A stretch of DNA of 64,000 nt from Blastocatellia bacterium. Lineage in GTDB: Bacteria > Acidobacteriota > Blastocatellia > HR10. Both the position numbers and the translations under genes were made by a program. The DNA is taken from positions 60,780 through 124,779 of the forward strand of contig JANWYV010000034.1 in the NCBI GenBank assembly GCA_025055075.1. The letters are read 5' to 3'. Under the pieces are notes generated by a model. The model worked only from the letters and a program-made list of their open reading frames with translations, did no database searches and was not told the DNA's origin. Of the stretch, positions 1 through 7,974 are shown piece after piece. Position 1 is the stretch's first letter. The number at the start of each line of letters is the position of its first letter.

Positions 1-1
1 G

Positions 2-766
2 GTCGTTCTCGAAGTCGAGGTGCGAAAGGAAGGCGTCTTCCTCGGCTCTGAACGTATTCCCGGTCCTGGAGGGCTTCCCGTCGGTGTCGCCGGTCGCGCG
101 CTCCTGTTGCTCTCAGGAGGCATTGATAGTCCCGTCGCCGGATGGATGCTCATGAAGCGCGGTGTGGCCGTAGACGCTGTGTACTTTCACAGCCCGCCGT
201 ATGTCGGTGAGAAAGCTAAGGAGAAGGTACTGGAGCTGGGACGCGTCCTCGCTCGCTGGCGCGCCGAAGCACTCACCATTTATGTGCCGCACTTCACGGA
301 GATCCAGGTCGAGGTCTCGCGTGTCACTCCCCCACCGCTTTGGACGATCCTCTTTCGCCGGTTCATGCATCGCGTGGCCGAACGGATCGCACAGACATAT
401 AGGTATGGAGCCTTGGCCACGGGTGAGAGCCTCGGTCAGGTCGCCAGCCAAACGATGAAGAATCTGGCCTGCGTGGACGCCGCGACCCGCATGCTCGTTT
501 TGCGACCGCTCGTCGGTTGGGACAAGGCGGAGATCGTGCGGCTGGCCCGTCAGATCGGGACGTACGAGATTTCCATCCTGCCCTACGAGGACTGTTGCAT
601 CCTCTTCGCCCCTCGCCATCCGGAGACGCATGCGCGTTTGGAGCGCGTGGAAGCGATCGAAGCGCCTCTGGATGTCCCTCGCTTGGTCAAAAGCGCCCTC
701 GAGCGCATGGAGATCTTCTCGGTGACGGAGCGCGACATCTCCGTCGTCCCCTCTCCCTCGGCCTGA
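2..766 (+). CDS. thiI: ThiI, tRNA 4-thiouridine synthase / thiamine thiazole sulfur carrier (3' part)
   Basis: ThiI adenylates uridine 8 of tRNA and inserts sulfur; it also takes part in thiazole synthesis. The reading frame is open to the window edge (codons from base 2), so the gene begins upstream and its N-terminal ferredoxin-like and THUMP domains are missing from view. What is visible is the PP-loop ATPase domain with the SGGIDS pyrophosphate-binding motif near bases 111-130 and the C-terminal part with the DCC motif followed by a PRHPxT segment, typical of the family. The protein ends soon after this, so it lacks the C-terminal rhodanese domain of the enterobacterial form and is the short type found in many other bacteria. 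The internal GTG at base 20 is unlikely to be the start because the upstream codons also fit the family. Confidence 0.9.
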   Translation, partial: VVLEVEVRKEGVFLGSERIPGPGGLPVGVAGRALLLLSGGIDSPVAGWMLMKRGVAVDAVYFHSPPYVGEKAKEKVLELGRVLARWRAEALTIYVPHFTEIQVEVSRVTPPPLWTILFRRFMHRVAERIAQTYRYGALATGESLGQVASQTMKNLACVDAATRMLVLRPLVGWDKAEIVRLARQIGTYEISILPYEDCCILFAPRHPETHARLERVEAIEAPLDVPRLVKSALERMEIFSVTERDISVVPSPSA

Positions 767-810
767 TGGGCTTCTCCCTCCCGTCGGCCTCCGTTCGCGC
801 CAAGATTGAA

Positions 811-829
811 ATTGAAAACCTTTTTCGAT
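811..829. promoter_or_regulatory. Candidate operator over the iron-permease promoter
   Basis: Imperfect dyad with arms ATTGAAAA and TTTTCGAT (7 of 8 positions pair) around a 3-base centre. It covers the -35 box and the spacer start of the promoter at 812-840. Its size (19 bp) and AT-richness recall Fur/MntR-type operators, but it does not match the Fur consensus well; metal regulation is an inference from the downstream gene. Confidence 0.35.
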
Positions 830-840
830 TCTGCTACAGT
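812..840 (+). promoter_or_regulatory. Sigma-70-type promoter for the FTR1 permease gene
   Basis: TTGAAA at 812-817 and TACAGT at 835-840 with a 17-base spacer, about 50 bases before the permease start codon at 893. A clear Shine-Dalgarno site (GAGGAGGG) precedes that start. Confidence 0.6.
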
Positions 841-892
841 CCCTTCTTGCGGCTCGTCGGGGCCGCGCATGTACGGTGAGGAGGGAAAAGAG

Positions 893-1687
893 ATGACGCA
901 AGCCTTCGTCATCGTCTTGCGCGAGGGGTTCGAAGCGTTCTTGATCGTCGCCATCACGCTGACGTACTTGCGAAAGACGGGACGGATGGGATTGATTCCG
1001 GCGGTCTACGTCGGCGTAGGGTTCTCGGTTCTGACAAGTGCGATCCTCGGCTATTGGCTTTTGCAGGAGGTGAATCAGGCGCTCTGGGAGGGGATTTTCA
1101 GCGTGGTCGCCGCCGTGCTCGTGGCGACGTTGGTGATCCACATGTGGCGGACGGCGCCGCGATTGAAGCAGATCATGCATCGGCAGATTGATGAGATCGC
1201 GGCGCGACGTACGCCGCGCGCGGCGTGGCTGGGCATGTTCGCCTTCACCACGGTGATGATCACGCGCGAAGGGATGGAGACGGCGCTCATGCTCATGCAA
1301 GTTCGGGGACGGTATTTCTGGGGGGCTCTTCTGGGCTTAGGGGCAGCGATCCTCATGGCGCTGCTGTGGGCGCGGTTCGGGCACCTCATCAATCTGAAGC
1401 TCTTTTTCCAAGTCACGAGCATCTTTCTCCTCCTCTTCGCCGGGCAAATCCTCATCTATGCCTTCCACGAATTGGCTGAAGCGGGCCTGTGGCCAAACAG
1501 CGAGCATCTGCACGAGATCACCGAGCCGTATTCCCCGACGGGCCTTTACGGACGATGGTTCGCGTTCGGCATCGTGTTGATCTGCGCCGGATGGTTGGCC
1601 GTTGCTTGGGGCATGGATCGCCTGCGCCGATCGGGCTTCAACGGCAGGCGTCTCCTACGGAGGAACGTATTTCGGGATGCGAGCTGA
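893..1687 (+). CDS. FTR1-family high-affinity iron permease
   Basis: 264-residue polytopic inner-membrane protein of the FTR1/EfeU family, which imports ferric (or oxidised ferrous) iron. Two copies of the family's REXXE iron-binding signature are visible: REGFE about residue 12 in the first membrane helix and REGME around residue 123 in the fourth. Roughly seven hydrophobic segments follow the expected pattern. The ATG at 893 is chosen because GAGGAGGG lies just upstream and the protein then begins directly with the first helix; in-frame codons further 5' overlap the promoter. No EfeO or EfeB partner genes are adjacent, so the oxidase or periplasmic partner, if any, is elsewhere. The promoter carries a dyad that could be a metal-responsive operator. 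Confidence 0.9.
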   Translation: MTQAFVIVLREGFEAFLIVAITLTYLRKTGRMGLIPAVYVGVGFSVLTSAILGYWLLQEVNQALWEGIFSVVAAVLVATLVIHMWRTAPRLKQIMHRQIDEIAARRTPRAAWLGMFAFTTVMITREGMETALMLMQVRGRYFWGALLGLGAAILMALLWARFGHLINLKLFFQVTSIFLLLFAGQILIYAFHELAEAGLWPNSEHLHEITEPYSPTGLYGRWFAFGIVLICAGWLAVAWGMDRLRRSGFNGRRLLRRNVFRDAS

Positions 1688-1730
1688 GGTTTCGGGGGCG
1701 GGACGAGCGACCGCCTCGGCCCGGGTGCGG

Positions 1731-1736
1731 TATAAT
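1731..1736 (+). promoter_or_regulatory. -10 box directly before the lipoprotein gene
   Basis: A perfect TATAAT lies 8 bases before the ATG at 1745, so transcription would start at or within about 2 bases of the start codon. No good -35 box and no Shine-Dalgarno site are visible. This suggests a leaderless mRNA. Confidence 0.5.
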
Positions 1737-1744
1737 CCGAGCTG

Positions 1745-3229
1745 ATGGACGTGCGCTTCGGCGTTCGCGGGTTCATCGCTTGTGGGCTCGCTATTGGTTC
1801 GCTGAGCGGATGCGGCCCACCAGAACCCGAACGTTCGCGACCGCTGGAGCGCGCGGTGTGGATCGAACATGCGGCGTGGACGGCGACGAGGGATGATGAG
1901 CGAGCGCTCCGACTCATCGGGCCGCGAAGGATCTTCCTCAAGCTCGGCGATCTGGACGCCGGCGATGAGCGTCTGAGGTGGGCGTCGGAGGTGCGACCGA
2001 AGGCGCCGCCTCTACCGAGCGAGCTGATCTGTATTATCGGGGGAACGACGCGCTTCGTCGAGCGATTGTCTCGACTCTCTGAGACATCGCTCGCCGAACA
2101 GATGGTGACGCTTCTGCGCGAAGCTATCGAACGCGCCAAGAATGTCGGCGTCTCCTGCGCCGGTCTTCATCTGGACCTTCCCGCGGGCGCGCCGGTGGAG
2201 CAGTACGAGCGCGTGCTTGCGCGCGTGCGCGCACGATTGCCGCGTCCGCTGACGCTTTCGGCGACGATTCCGATCGCATGGGAGCGAGAGCGCGTCCTCT
2301 CGGATCTCCTTCGCCGACTCGACTTCTTCGTCCTCCGTCTGACGTCGGAGGAGGTTCCGAAGAATCTGGCATCGCTGCGCGCGGGCGTAGACGTTCGGGA
2401 GATCAGCTCTTGGATCCGTCGGTTCGAACGATGGGGCGTTCCTTTCTATGTCGAAGGGCGGGCTCAGGGGCAATGCTTTCTCCTCGATTCGGAGGGAAAG
2501 GTCATCTTCGCGTTGGGCGCCGCTCACCCGTTGAGTCTTTGGCGGCGGTTCGGCCTACGGCTCGTGGAGAGCTATCCTCTTGGGCTTGCCGAGGTGCGCA
2601 TGCGCGTTCCAACGGATTTCTCCGGGGAATATGTCGTCATCATGGAAGCACGCGCGACGTCTCGTGTGGGAGAGCACGTTCTCCGTTCTGGAGATCGGCT
2701 CGCGTGTCGCTTGCCGACGGCACGCGCCGTGCGTCGTCAAATCGAGGCCATCGAGACGGTGCCGGGGATGTGGAAGCGCGGCTACGTGCTCTGGTATTCG
2801 GAAGCAGCACTCCCGTTGGCGCAGATCGCGCTCCTGGTGCGCGGCGGGGCCATGGAGCCGAAGTTGCAGGTGCAGGGAGAAATTCGAGCGTCTTCTCTTG
2901 TGCTTCGCGTTGAGAACGTGGGGCAGCAGGAGAGCGCCCTGATGCCGCGGGCCGTTGAGGTGCGGTTACGCATTGAGGGGGCGGCAGTGGGTCGGATCGA
3001 GCGAGGAGACTTCACTGAGGTCGTGCGCGAACCCGATCCCGATGCGGGAGGCCTCCGACTGGCGCTCTACGCTGACGGGATTGGAATGGGGGACGTCCTG
3101 CGCGCGGCCGTGAAAATCGCACCACGCGATACCCGCGTCCGCCTCTTCGCCGCATCTCGCGTGCGCGACCCAGATGACTTCATCACGCTTTCAGGACCGG
3201 AGGTGGAAGTTCTCTCGCACTCGCCGTGA
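1745..3229 (+). CDS. DUF3142-like secreted lipoprotein
   Basis: 494-residue protein of unknown function. The N-terminus has a hydrophobic signal segment ending in a lipobox-like LSGC (Cys about residue 22), so it is probably a lipoprotein anchored to a membrane. The middle contains a segment (about residues 130-170) with a HLDLP motif followed by a YERVLARVRARLP-type helix and then predicted barrel strands, resembling the DUF3142 family, which looks like a degenerate glycoside-hydrolase-like TIM barrel. The C-terminal third looks beta-rich. The assignment to DUF3142 is by eye and moderate. The gene lies alone between the iron permease and a TPR gene, each apparently with its own promoter. Confidence 0.75.
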   Translation: MDVRFGVRGFIACGLAIGSLSGCGPPEPERSRPLERAVWIEHAAWTATRDDERALRLIGPRRIFLKLGDLDAGDERLRWASEVRPKAPPLPSELICIIGGTTRFVERLSRLSETSLAEQMVTLLREAIERAKNVGVSCAGLHLDLPAGAPVEQYERVLARVRARLPRPLTLSATIPIAWERERVLSDLLRRLDFFVLRLTSEEVPKNLASLRAGVDVREISSWIRRFERWGVPFYVEGRAQGQCFLLDSEGKVIFALGAAHPLSLWRRFGLRLVESYPLGLAEVRMRVPTDFSGEYVVIMEARATSRVGEHVLRSGDRLACRLPTARAVRRQIEAIETVPGMWKRGYVLWYSEAALPLAQIALLVRGGAMEPKLQVQGEIRASSLVLRVENVGQQESALMPRAVEVRLRIEGAAVGRIERGDFTEVVREPDPDAGGLRLALYADGIGMGDVLRAAVKIAPRDTRVRLFAASRVRDPDDFITLSGPEVEVLSHSP

Positions 3230-3264
3230 TCGCCCAAGGGGTGAAATCGCTCGATCGAACGTGA

Positions 3265-3270
3265 TACAAT
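3265..3270 (+). promoter_or_regulatory. -10 box of the TPR gene
   Basis: TACAAT seven bases before ATG 3278, with a poor -35 (GTGAAA, 3241-3246, 18-base spacer). Because the box overlaps the earlier in-frame ATG at 3269, that ATG would not be transcribed; 3278 would be the first codon of a leaderless mRNA. Confidence 0.45.
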
Positions 3271-3277
3271 GACCCCG

Positions 3278-4648
3278 ATGCATCGAGGGCACGGCGTGAG
3301 AGGTGGACTCATCGGGATGGCGCTTCTTCTCACGGGGGGCGTTGGATGGGCCTCTCAGCAGCCCACATGGCCCTCCGATCCTCTATTCCGCGAAGTGCAG
3401 GTGGAAACTCGCGTCGAGGAGTATCCGCGCCGATTGCGCACGCTCTATCGGACGGCGGAGAGCTTGGCCGAGCTTGGGGATTTCGAGGAGGCGTTGCGCT
3501 ATTACGACGAGGCGCTGCAGCTTCAGCGTCGGCATCGGGATCGACGCGGGATGAGTGTCACGCTCATGGCCATTGGCGACACTTATCTCTTCCGCATGGG
3601 GAAGCCGGAACAGTCGCTCAACGCCTATGCGCAGGCGTTGGAGCTGAAGCGCGAGGTCAAGGATCGGAAGGGAGAGCCTGAGGTGTTGCATCAGATGGCA
3701 TATGCTCATTACGTGATGGGGCAGCACGAAGAGGCGGAGCGGCTGTATCGTCAGGTCCTCGATCTGGCACGGAAAGTGAAGAATCGTCGTGCCGAAGGGA
3801 ACGCATTGAATGGGTTGGGGAATTGTCTGCTGGCGCGAGGCCAAGCGCCGGAAGCGCTGGCCATGTATGAGCAGGCACTTCCGGTGAGGAAGAAAGCCAA
3901 GGACGAGCGCGGCGTTGCCAACACGACCTACAACATCGGCCGCGCGTATATGGCGCTCGGGCAGGCGGAGCGTGCGATCGAATACTTCACGAAGGCGCTC
4001 GCGCTGCGCCGTGAGCTACTCGATGTGCGAGCCGAGGCCGAAACGCATTTCGATCTGGCGCGCGCGTCGGCGCAGGTGAACCGTTTGGAGGACGCGGTGC
4101 GACACTTTCAGGAAGCGGCGCAGTTGGCCCGAAGAACACGGCGACCGCGTTTGGAAGTGATGGCTTTGTATGCCGCCGGGGCGATCGAGCTGAATCGCGA
4201 GCGGCCTGAAGCCGCGATCGCGCTCTTGCGACAAGCGCTCGAGCGCGCTCGCGGGAACCACGACTTTCGGCGGGAGCATCGGTTGGTCTTAGTGAGTCTC
4301 GGCTCCGCCTATTTCCTGGCTGGCAAATACACCGAGGCCGCGCACACCTACGGAGAGGGAGTGCGCGCGGCTCATACCGAAGGGGATCGCTTCTTGCTCG
4401 CCGAACTTCTGTTCGGATTGGGCCAGGTACAAGCGGCGCAAGCGAACTACCGCCATGCCTTGGCGTGTTATTTCCACGCGCAACGCCTGTTGCCGGAAAC
4501 GAACTCTCCGTTGGCTCAAGCCATTGAACGCCATGTGCACAAACTGCGAGAGCAGCTCGGCGATGAGCGGTTTGCCGAGGTCGAGGCCGAGGCGCGCGCG
4601 CATTCAGTGAACCTTCTGCGCGAGTTGACCGGCATCGAGCTGTGGTGA
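3278..4648 (+). CDS. Secreted TPR-repeat protein
   Basis: 456-residue protein with an N-terminal signal-like hydrophobic segment (about residues 12-26) and about eight tandem tetratricopeptide repeats filling the rest. The repeats from residue 80 to 280 have the roughly 40-residue period of kinesin-light-chain-type TPRs (pattern G-x-A-x-x-x-Y-x-x-A-L). No CHAT, kinase or other catalytic domain follows, so a scaffold role in the periplasm or at the membrane is likely; the partner is unknown. Start 3278 is preferred over 3269 because a TACAAT -10 box overlaps 3269. The gene converges on the amidohydrolase gene with only 14 bases between their stop codons. Confidence 0.8.
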   Translation: MHRGHGVRGGLIGMALLLTGGVGWASQQPTWPSDPLFREVQVETRVEEYPRRLRTLYRTAESLAELGDFEEALRYYDEALQLQRRHRDRRGMSVTLMAIGDTYLFRMGKPEQSLNAYAQALELKREVKDRKGEPEVLHQMAYAHYVMGQHEEAERLYRQVLDLARKVKNRRAEGNALNGLGNCLLARGQAPEALAMYEQALPVRKKAKDERGVANTTYNIGRAYMALGQAERAIEYFTKALALRRELLDVRAEAETHFDLARASAQVNRLEDAVRHFQEAAQLARRTRRPRLEVMALYAAGAIELNRERPEAAIALLRQALERARGNHDFRREHRLVLVSLGSAYFLAGKYTEAAHTYGEGVRAAHTEGDRFLLAELLFGLGQVQAAQANYRHALACYFHAQRLLPETNSPLAQAIERHVHKLREQLGDERFAEVEAEARAHSVNLLRELTGIELW

Positions 4649-4662
4649 TCGCGTGAATTCGC

Positions 4663-5967
4663 TCATCGCGCAACGTTCTTCACGACGACTCCTCCCTTCA
4701 TGACGAAGACGACGCGTTCCAGAAGCGTGATGTCCGCGAGCGGATTTCCCTCGACGGCGATGAGGTCGGCGAACATCCCCGGTTCGAGAGCGCCGACGCG
4801 ATCTGCCCATCCGAGCAGCTCGGCCGCCCAAATCGTCGCCGAGCGGAGAGCATCAAGAGGCGTCATCCCGTACTTGACCATGTAGGCGAATTGTTTCGCG
4901 TTATCACCGTGGGGATAGACGCCGGCATCCGTACCGAAGGCGATCTTGACACCGGCGCGCACGGCGCGTGCGAAATTCTCCCGTTGAATGGGACCGACGC
5001 GTCGCTCCTTCTCCAACGCTTCGGGAAGCATGCCCACGCGTTCCCCATGCTGGATGATGAACTCGTGGTTGTAGATGTCCATGACGAGATATGTCCCTCG
5101 CTCCTTCGCCAGCCGGAGGCCCTCTTCGTCAATGAAGCTCGCATGTTCGATGGAGTCGACGCCGGCGCGGATCGCCGCTTTGATCCCCTCCGCTCCATGC
5201 GCGTGCGCGGCGACCTTTCGTCCGAGCTTGTGTGCCTCTTCCACGATGGCCTGAAGCTCTTCGAAAGTGTACTGTTGCGTCCCCGGCTGGTCGCCTTTAG
5301 AGAGGACGCCGCCGGTGGCACAGACCTTGATGAGGTCTGCCCCATATTTGATCACTTCGCGAACTTTCGCGCGGACGGCCCAGGGCCCATCGGCCACGGC
5401 CTCGGCCTTATATCGAAATTCCGGAGCGAGCAGGTTGTTGTCACAATGGCCGCCAGTGATGCCGAGCGCCGGACCAGAGACGAGCATGCGCGGTCCAGGG
5501 ACATCGCCTTCCGCAATGGCATCTCGTAGGGCGACGTCAGCGTAGCCAGATGCTCCGAGATTTCGCACGGTCGTGAATCCGGCTTGGAGCGTGCGCCATG
5601 CATTGGCCGCTCCATGAAGCGCCTCTCGGGGCACCGAGACGCTCAAGGCGCGATACCCCGCGTGCTCCGGATTGGCCGTCAAATGCACGTGCGCATCAAT
5701 GAGTCCTGGCAAGACGGTCAGACGACTGAGATCGAGCACAGGAGTCTCCTTCGGAACACGCGCCAGCATGGCGTCGGCCGGTCCCACCTCCTTGATGCGA
5801 TCCCCTTCGATGAGGATCGCGTGATTCGCGAGCACGCGCCCATGCCGGACGTCCACCAGAGCACCCGCCTTCACGACGAGACGAGCGGGGCCGGATTGCG
5901 CCCATCCGTTCGTCATCATTGGGGAGCAGACGATGAGGAGCATCAGAATGGCTCTCGTTCGTCTCAT
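4663..5967 (-). CDS. Secreted amidohydrolase (Xaa-Pro dipeptidase / imidazolonepropionase-like)
   Basis: 434-residue metal-dependent hydrolase of the amidohydrolase superfamily. After a signal peptide (hydrophobic core then a WAQ-type cleavage region near residue 24) come the superfamily metal ligands in order: the HVH pair after LIDA, the Lys of ADLIKVCATGG that is carboxylated in relatives, HAHG, SIEH, and GTDAG. This set matches the dipeptidase/organophosphate-hydrolase-like clade common as exported enzymes. The substrate cannot be told from sequence; a peptide or lactam bond is likely. The ATG at 5967 is chosen because GAGAGGAGG lies 6 bases upstream; the further 14 in-frame codons 5' have no such site. 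Confidence 0.88.
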   Translation of the reverse strand: MRRTRAILMLLIVCSPMMTNGWAQSGPARLVVKAGALVDVRHGRVLANHAILIEGDRIKEVGPADAMLARVPKETPVLDLSRLTVLPGLIDAHVHLTANPEHAGYRALSVSVPREALHGAANAWRTLQAGFTTVRNLGASGYADVALRDAIAEGDVPGPRMLVSGPALGITGGHCDNNLLAPEFRYKAEAVADGPWAVRAKVREVIKYGADLIKVCATGGVLSKGDQPGTQQYTFEELQAIVEEAHKLGRKVAAHAHGAEGIKAAIRAGVDSIEHASFIDEEGLRLAKERGTYLVMDIYNHEFIIQHGERVGMLPEALEKERRVGPIQRENFARAVRAGVKIAFGTDAGVYPHGDNAKQFAYMVKYGMTPLDALRSATIWAAELLGWADRVGALEPGMFADLIAVEGNPLADITLLERVVFVMKGGVVVKNVAR

Positions 5968-6069
5968 CTTCGGCCTCCTCTCAGAACGGTGTCTTCGGAG
6001 AGTTAGCATACCCTCGGGCGGGCTGACAAGGGGCGGCAGTAGGCGCTATGCGAGTCGGCGGCGCGGATA

Positions 6070-6099
6070 TTGACAGCGTGAGGCGAGGCGTATTATAAG
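6070..6099 (+). promoter_or_regulatory. Strong promoter for the respiratory operon
   Basis: A consensus TTGACA (6070-6075) and TATAAG (6094-6099) with an 18-base spacer (alternatively TATTAT with 15). The first gene of the operon starts at 6440, leaving a leader of about 335 nucleotides. Confidence 0.6.
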
Positions 6100-6439
6100 A
6101 GAGCCTCTAAACGGCCTGGGGAACAAGGCGCGGTCATGGAGCCGGCATCATGCGAGGGGTGAGGACACGACTTTCAAGAGGACGCAGCTCTCAAGACGAA
6201 CATCTCAGCAAGGTGAGGTCGGTCCTGCGGTGAGATTTGCCACGAGGCACTCGCGCGATCATGCGTCATCATAATTCGCATATTCGCTGGAATCGGCCCG
6301 AGAGAGGGCGCGCGAACAGCAGTCTTGCAACCGAAGCGCTTCTTGTTTCCCATCCACCTACGCTCCGCGAGCGTCTTCGCACCGTCGGCAGGGGTGCGAG
6401 AAGTTCGCGCGTGGACCTCGACCTTCGGGGGGAAGGGTT
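6100..6439 (+). other. Long untranslated leader of the bc-complex operon
   Basis: About 340 bases between the promoter and the Rieske gene with no recognisable gene. A short frame starting at ATG 6261 runs to a TGA that overlaps the Rieske ATG (6440), but it has no Shine-Dalgarno site and an arginine-rich composition like a chance frame. I do not recognise a riboswitch class. Confidence 0.4.
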
Positions 6440-6982
6440 ATGAAGACATCGCCACCTGCTACCGTCGAGCGGGAAGCGCCGGCCGTGGAGGCGGTTGAGT
6501 CCTCGTCGCTCACGGAGACGGTCAATAAGCTGCGGCGTCGCCTCGTGTGGACCGCTGTTTGGGGATTTCTGGCCACCAATTTCCTCATGTTCCTGCGCTT
6601 TTTCTTCCCCAGGGCGCTCTTTGAGCCGAGCCCCGTCTTTCGGATTGGCTATCCTTCGGATTTCAGCTTGGGGGTGGACACGCGGTTCCAGGAGCAGTAT
6701 CGCATTTGGGTGGTGCGCACGACGGATCGGCTCTTCGTGATCTACGCTCGATGCACGCATCTGGGCTGCACGCCCATGTGGAGCCCGACGGAGAACAAGT
6801 TCAAATGTCCCTGCCATGGCAGCGGCTTCGATATGGAAGGGATTAACTTCGAAGGACCGGCACCGCGCCCGATGGATCGCGCGAAGGTGGAGCTTGACGC
6901 CCAGGGGCAGATCGTCGTGGACGTGAGCCGGCTCTATACGTCCAAGGAGTTCAACGAGCCCGGCGCTTATATCCCCGTATGA
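6440..6982 (+). CDS. Rieske [2Fe-2S] protein of a b6f/bc-type complex
   Basis: 180-residue membrane-anchored Rieske subunit, which takes an electron from quinol at the Qo site and passes it to cytochrome c. One N-terminal transmembrane helix (about residues 32-55) is followed by the soluble cluster domain with both cluster-binding loops: CTHLGC near residue 110 and CPCHGS near residue 123; the two Cys and two His ligands and the loop disulfide Cys pair are all present. It is the first gene of a run with cytochrome b, subunit IV and a multiheme cytochrome c. The N-terminal 30 residues are charged and probably cytoplasmic. Start at 6440 follows GGGGGGAAGG. Confidence 0.93.
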   Translation: MKTSPPATVEREAPAVEAVESSSLTETVNKLRRRLVWTAVWGFLATNFLMFLRFFFPRALFEPSPVFRIGYPSDFSLGVDTRFQEQYRIWVVRTTDRLFVIYARCTHLGCTPMWSPTENKFKCPCHGSGFDMEGINFEGPAPRPMDRAKVELDAQGQIVVDVSRLYTSKEFNEPGAYIPV

Positions 6983-7028
6983 GCGCGAAGGGCATAGCCC
7001 GCGCCATCTCTTTCACGGGAGGGCCACT

Positions 7029-7937
7029 ATGGACCGCGAGAAGGAGGGACGAAGCGGCGTTGGGGTCCTGGAGCGCGTTCGCGAGGAGACCGAACACCTG
7101 AAGGTGCGGCTCAAGGAGGAGCTCGAGGAACTGAAACAAGACCTCAAGGAGCCGCAGCGCACGCAACTTTGGAGATCCATCTTTCGCGTCCCGCATGAAC
7201 GCACCACACCGCGCAATCGCGCCATTGCCGTTTTGGCGAATGTCTTCCTGCACCTGCATCCGGCGCGGATCAATCGCGATGCTGTGCGCTACAGCTACAC
7301 GTGGGGCATGGGCGGGATCTCCTTCTATCTCTTCATCGTCCTCACGTTCACGGGCGTCCTGCTCATGTTCTACTACCATCCGACCAAGGTGCAAGCGTTC
7401 CGGGACATCCTCTACTTGGAGCATGATGTGCCGTTCGGGCGACTGTTGCGCAATATGCACCGATGGGCGGCGCATCTGATGGTCATCACGGTGTGGCTTC
7501 ATATGTTCCGCGTCGTGCTCACGGGATCGTACAAACGGCCGCGCGAGTTCAATTGGTGTGTGGGCGTGATCCTGCTGGTCCTGACGCTGCTACTGAGCTT
7601 CACGGGGTATCTCTTGCCGGACGATCAATTGGGATTTTGGGCGGTGACGGTTGGAACGAACATGGCGCGCGCGACGCCGCTCATCGGGCATGAGGGGCCG
7701 TTCGGACCGCAGCTGGGAATGACGCCCTACAACGACGTGCGCTTCGCGTTGCTCGGCGGTTCGATCGTGGACTCGAACGCGCTCTTGCGGGCGTACATTT
7801 GGCATTGCATCGCGCTGCCTCTCATGGCGGCCATCTTTATGGGCGTGCACTTCTGGCGCGTGCGGAAGGATGGAGGGATTTCCGGACCGGCTCCAGTGAT
7901 GTTGGAATCGGAGATGAAGCCGGTGCGGAAGGTCTGA
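7029..7937 (+). CDS. Cytochrome b6-like subunit of the quinol:cytochrome c complex
   Basis: 302-residue N-terminal half of a split cytochrome b, carrying hemes bL and bH. The axial histidines are visible as H144 and H158 on helix B and H259 and H274 on helix D; the 15-residue step on helix D is the b6f-type spacing. The first 45 residues form a charged, probably coiled-coil extension not present in plant b6. At the position equivalent to Cys35 of plant b6, which binds heme cn covalently, I read Gly93 (in WGMGG), so a covalent heme cn looks absent; this alignment is by eye. Four main helices follow. The next gene supplies the C-terminal half. Confidence 0.92.
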   Translation: MDREKEGRSGVGVLERVREETEHLKVRLKEELEELKQDLKEPQRTQLWRSIFRVPHERTTPRNRAIAVLANVFLHLHPARINRDAVRYSYTWGMGGISFYLFIVLTFTGVLLMFYYHPTKVQAFRDILYLEHDVPFGRLLRNMHRWAAHLMVITVWLHMFRVVLTGSYKRPREFNWCVGVILLVLTLLLSFTGYLLPDDQLGFWAVTVGTNMARATPLIGHEGPFGPQLGMTPYNDVRFALLGGSIVDSNALLRAYIWHCIALPLMAAIFMGVHFWRVRKDGGISGPAPVMLESEMKPVRKV

Positions 7938-7974
7938 TCCCATTCGGAGGGATCGCTCGGCGGGGGAGAGGGGT

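Noticed and set aside
6237..6443. 68-codon frame ahead of the Rieske gene, ending in an ATGA overlap
   Set aside because: It starts with TTG (or ATG 6261), lacks a Shine-Dalgarno site, and its Arg/Ser-rich composition looks like out-of-frame GC-rich sequence. Listed as part of the leader only.
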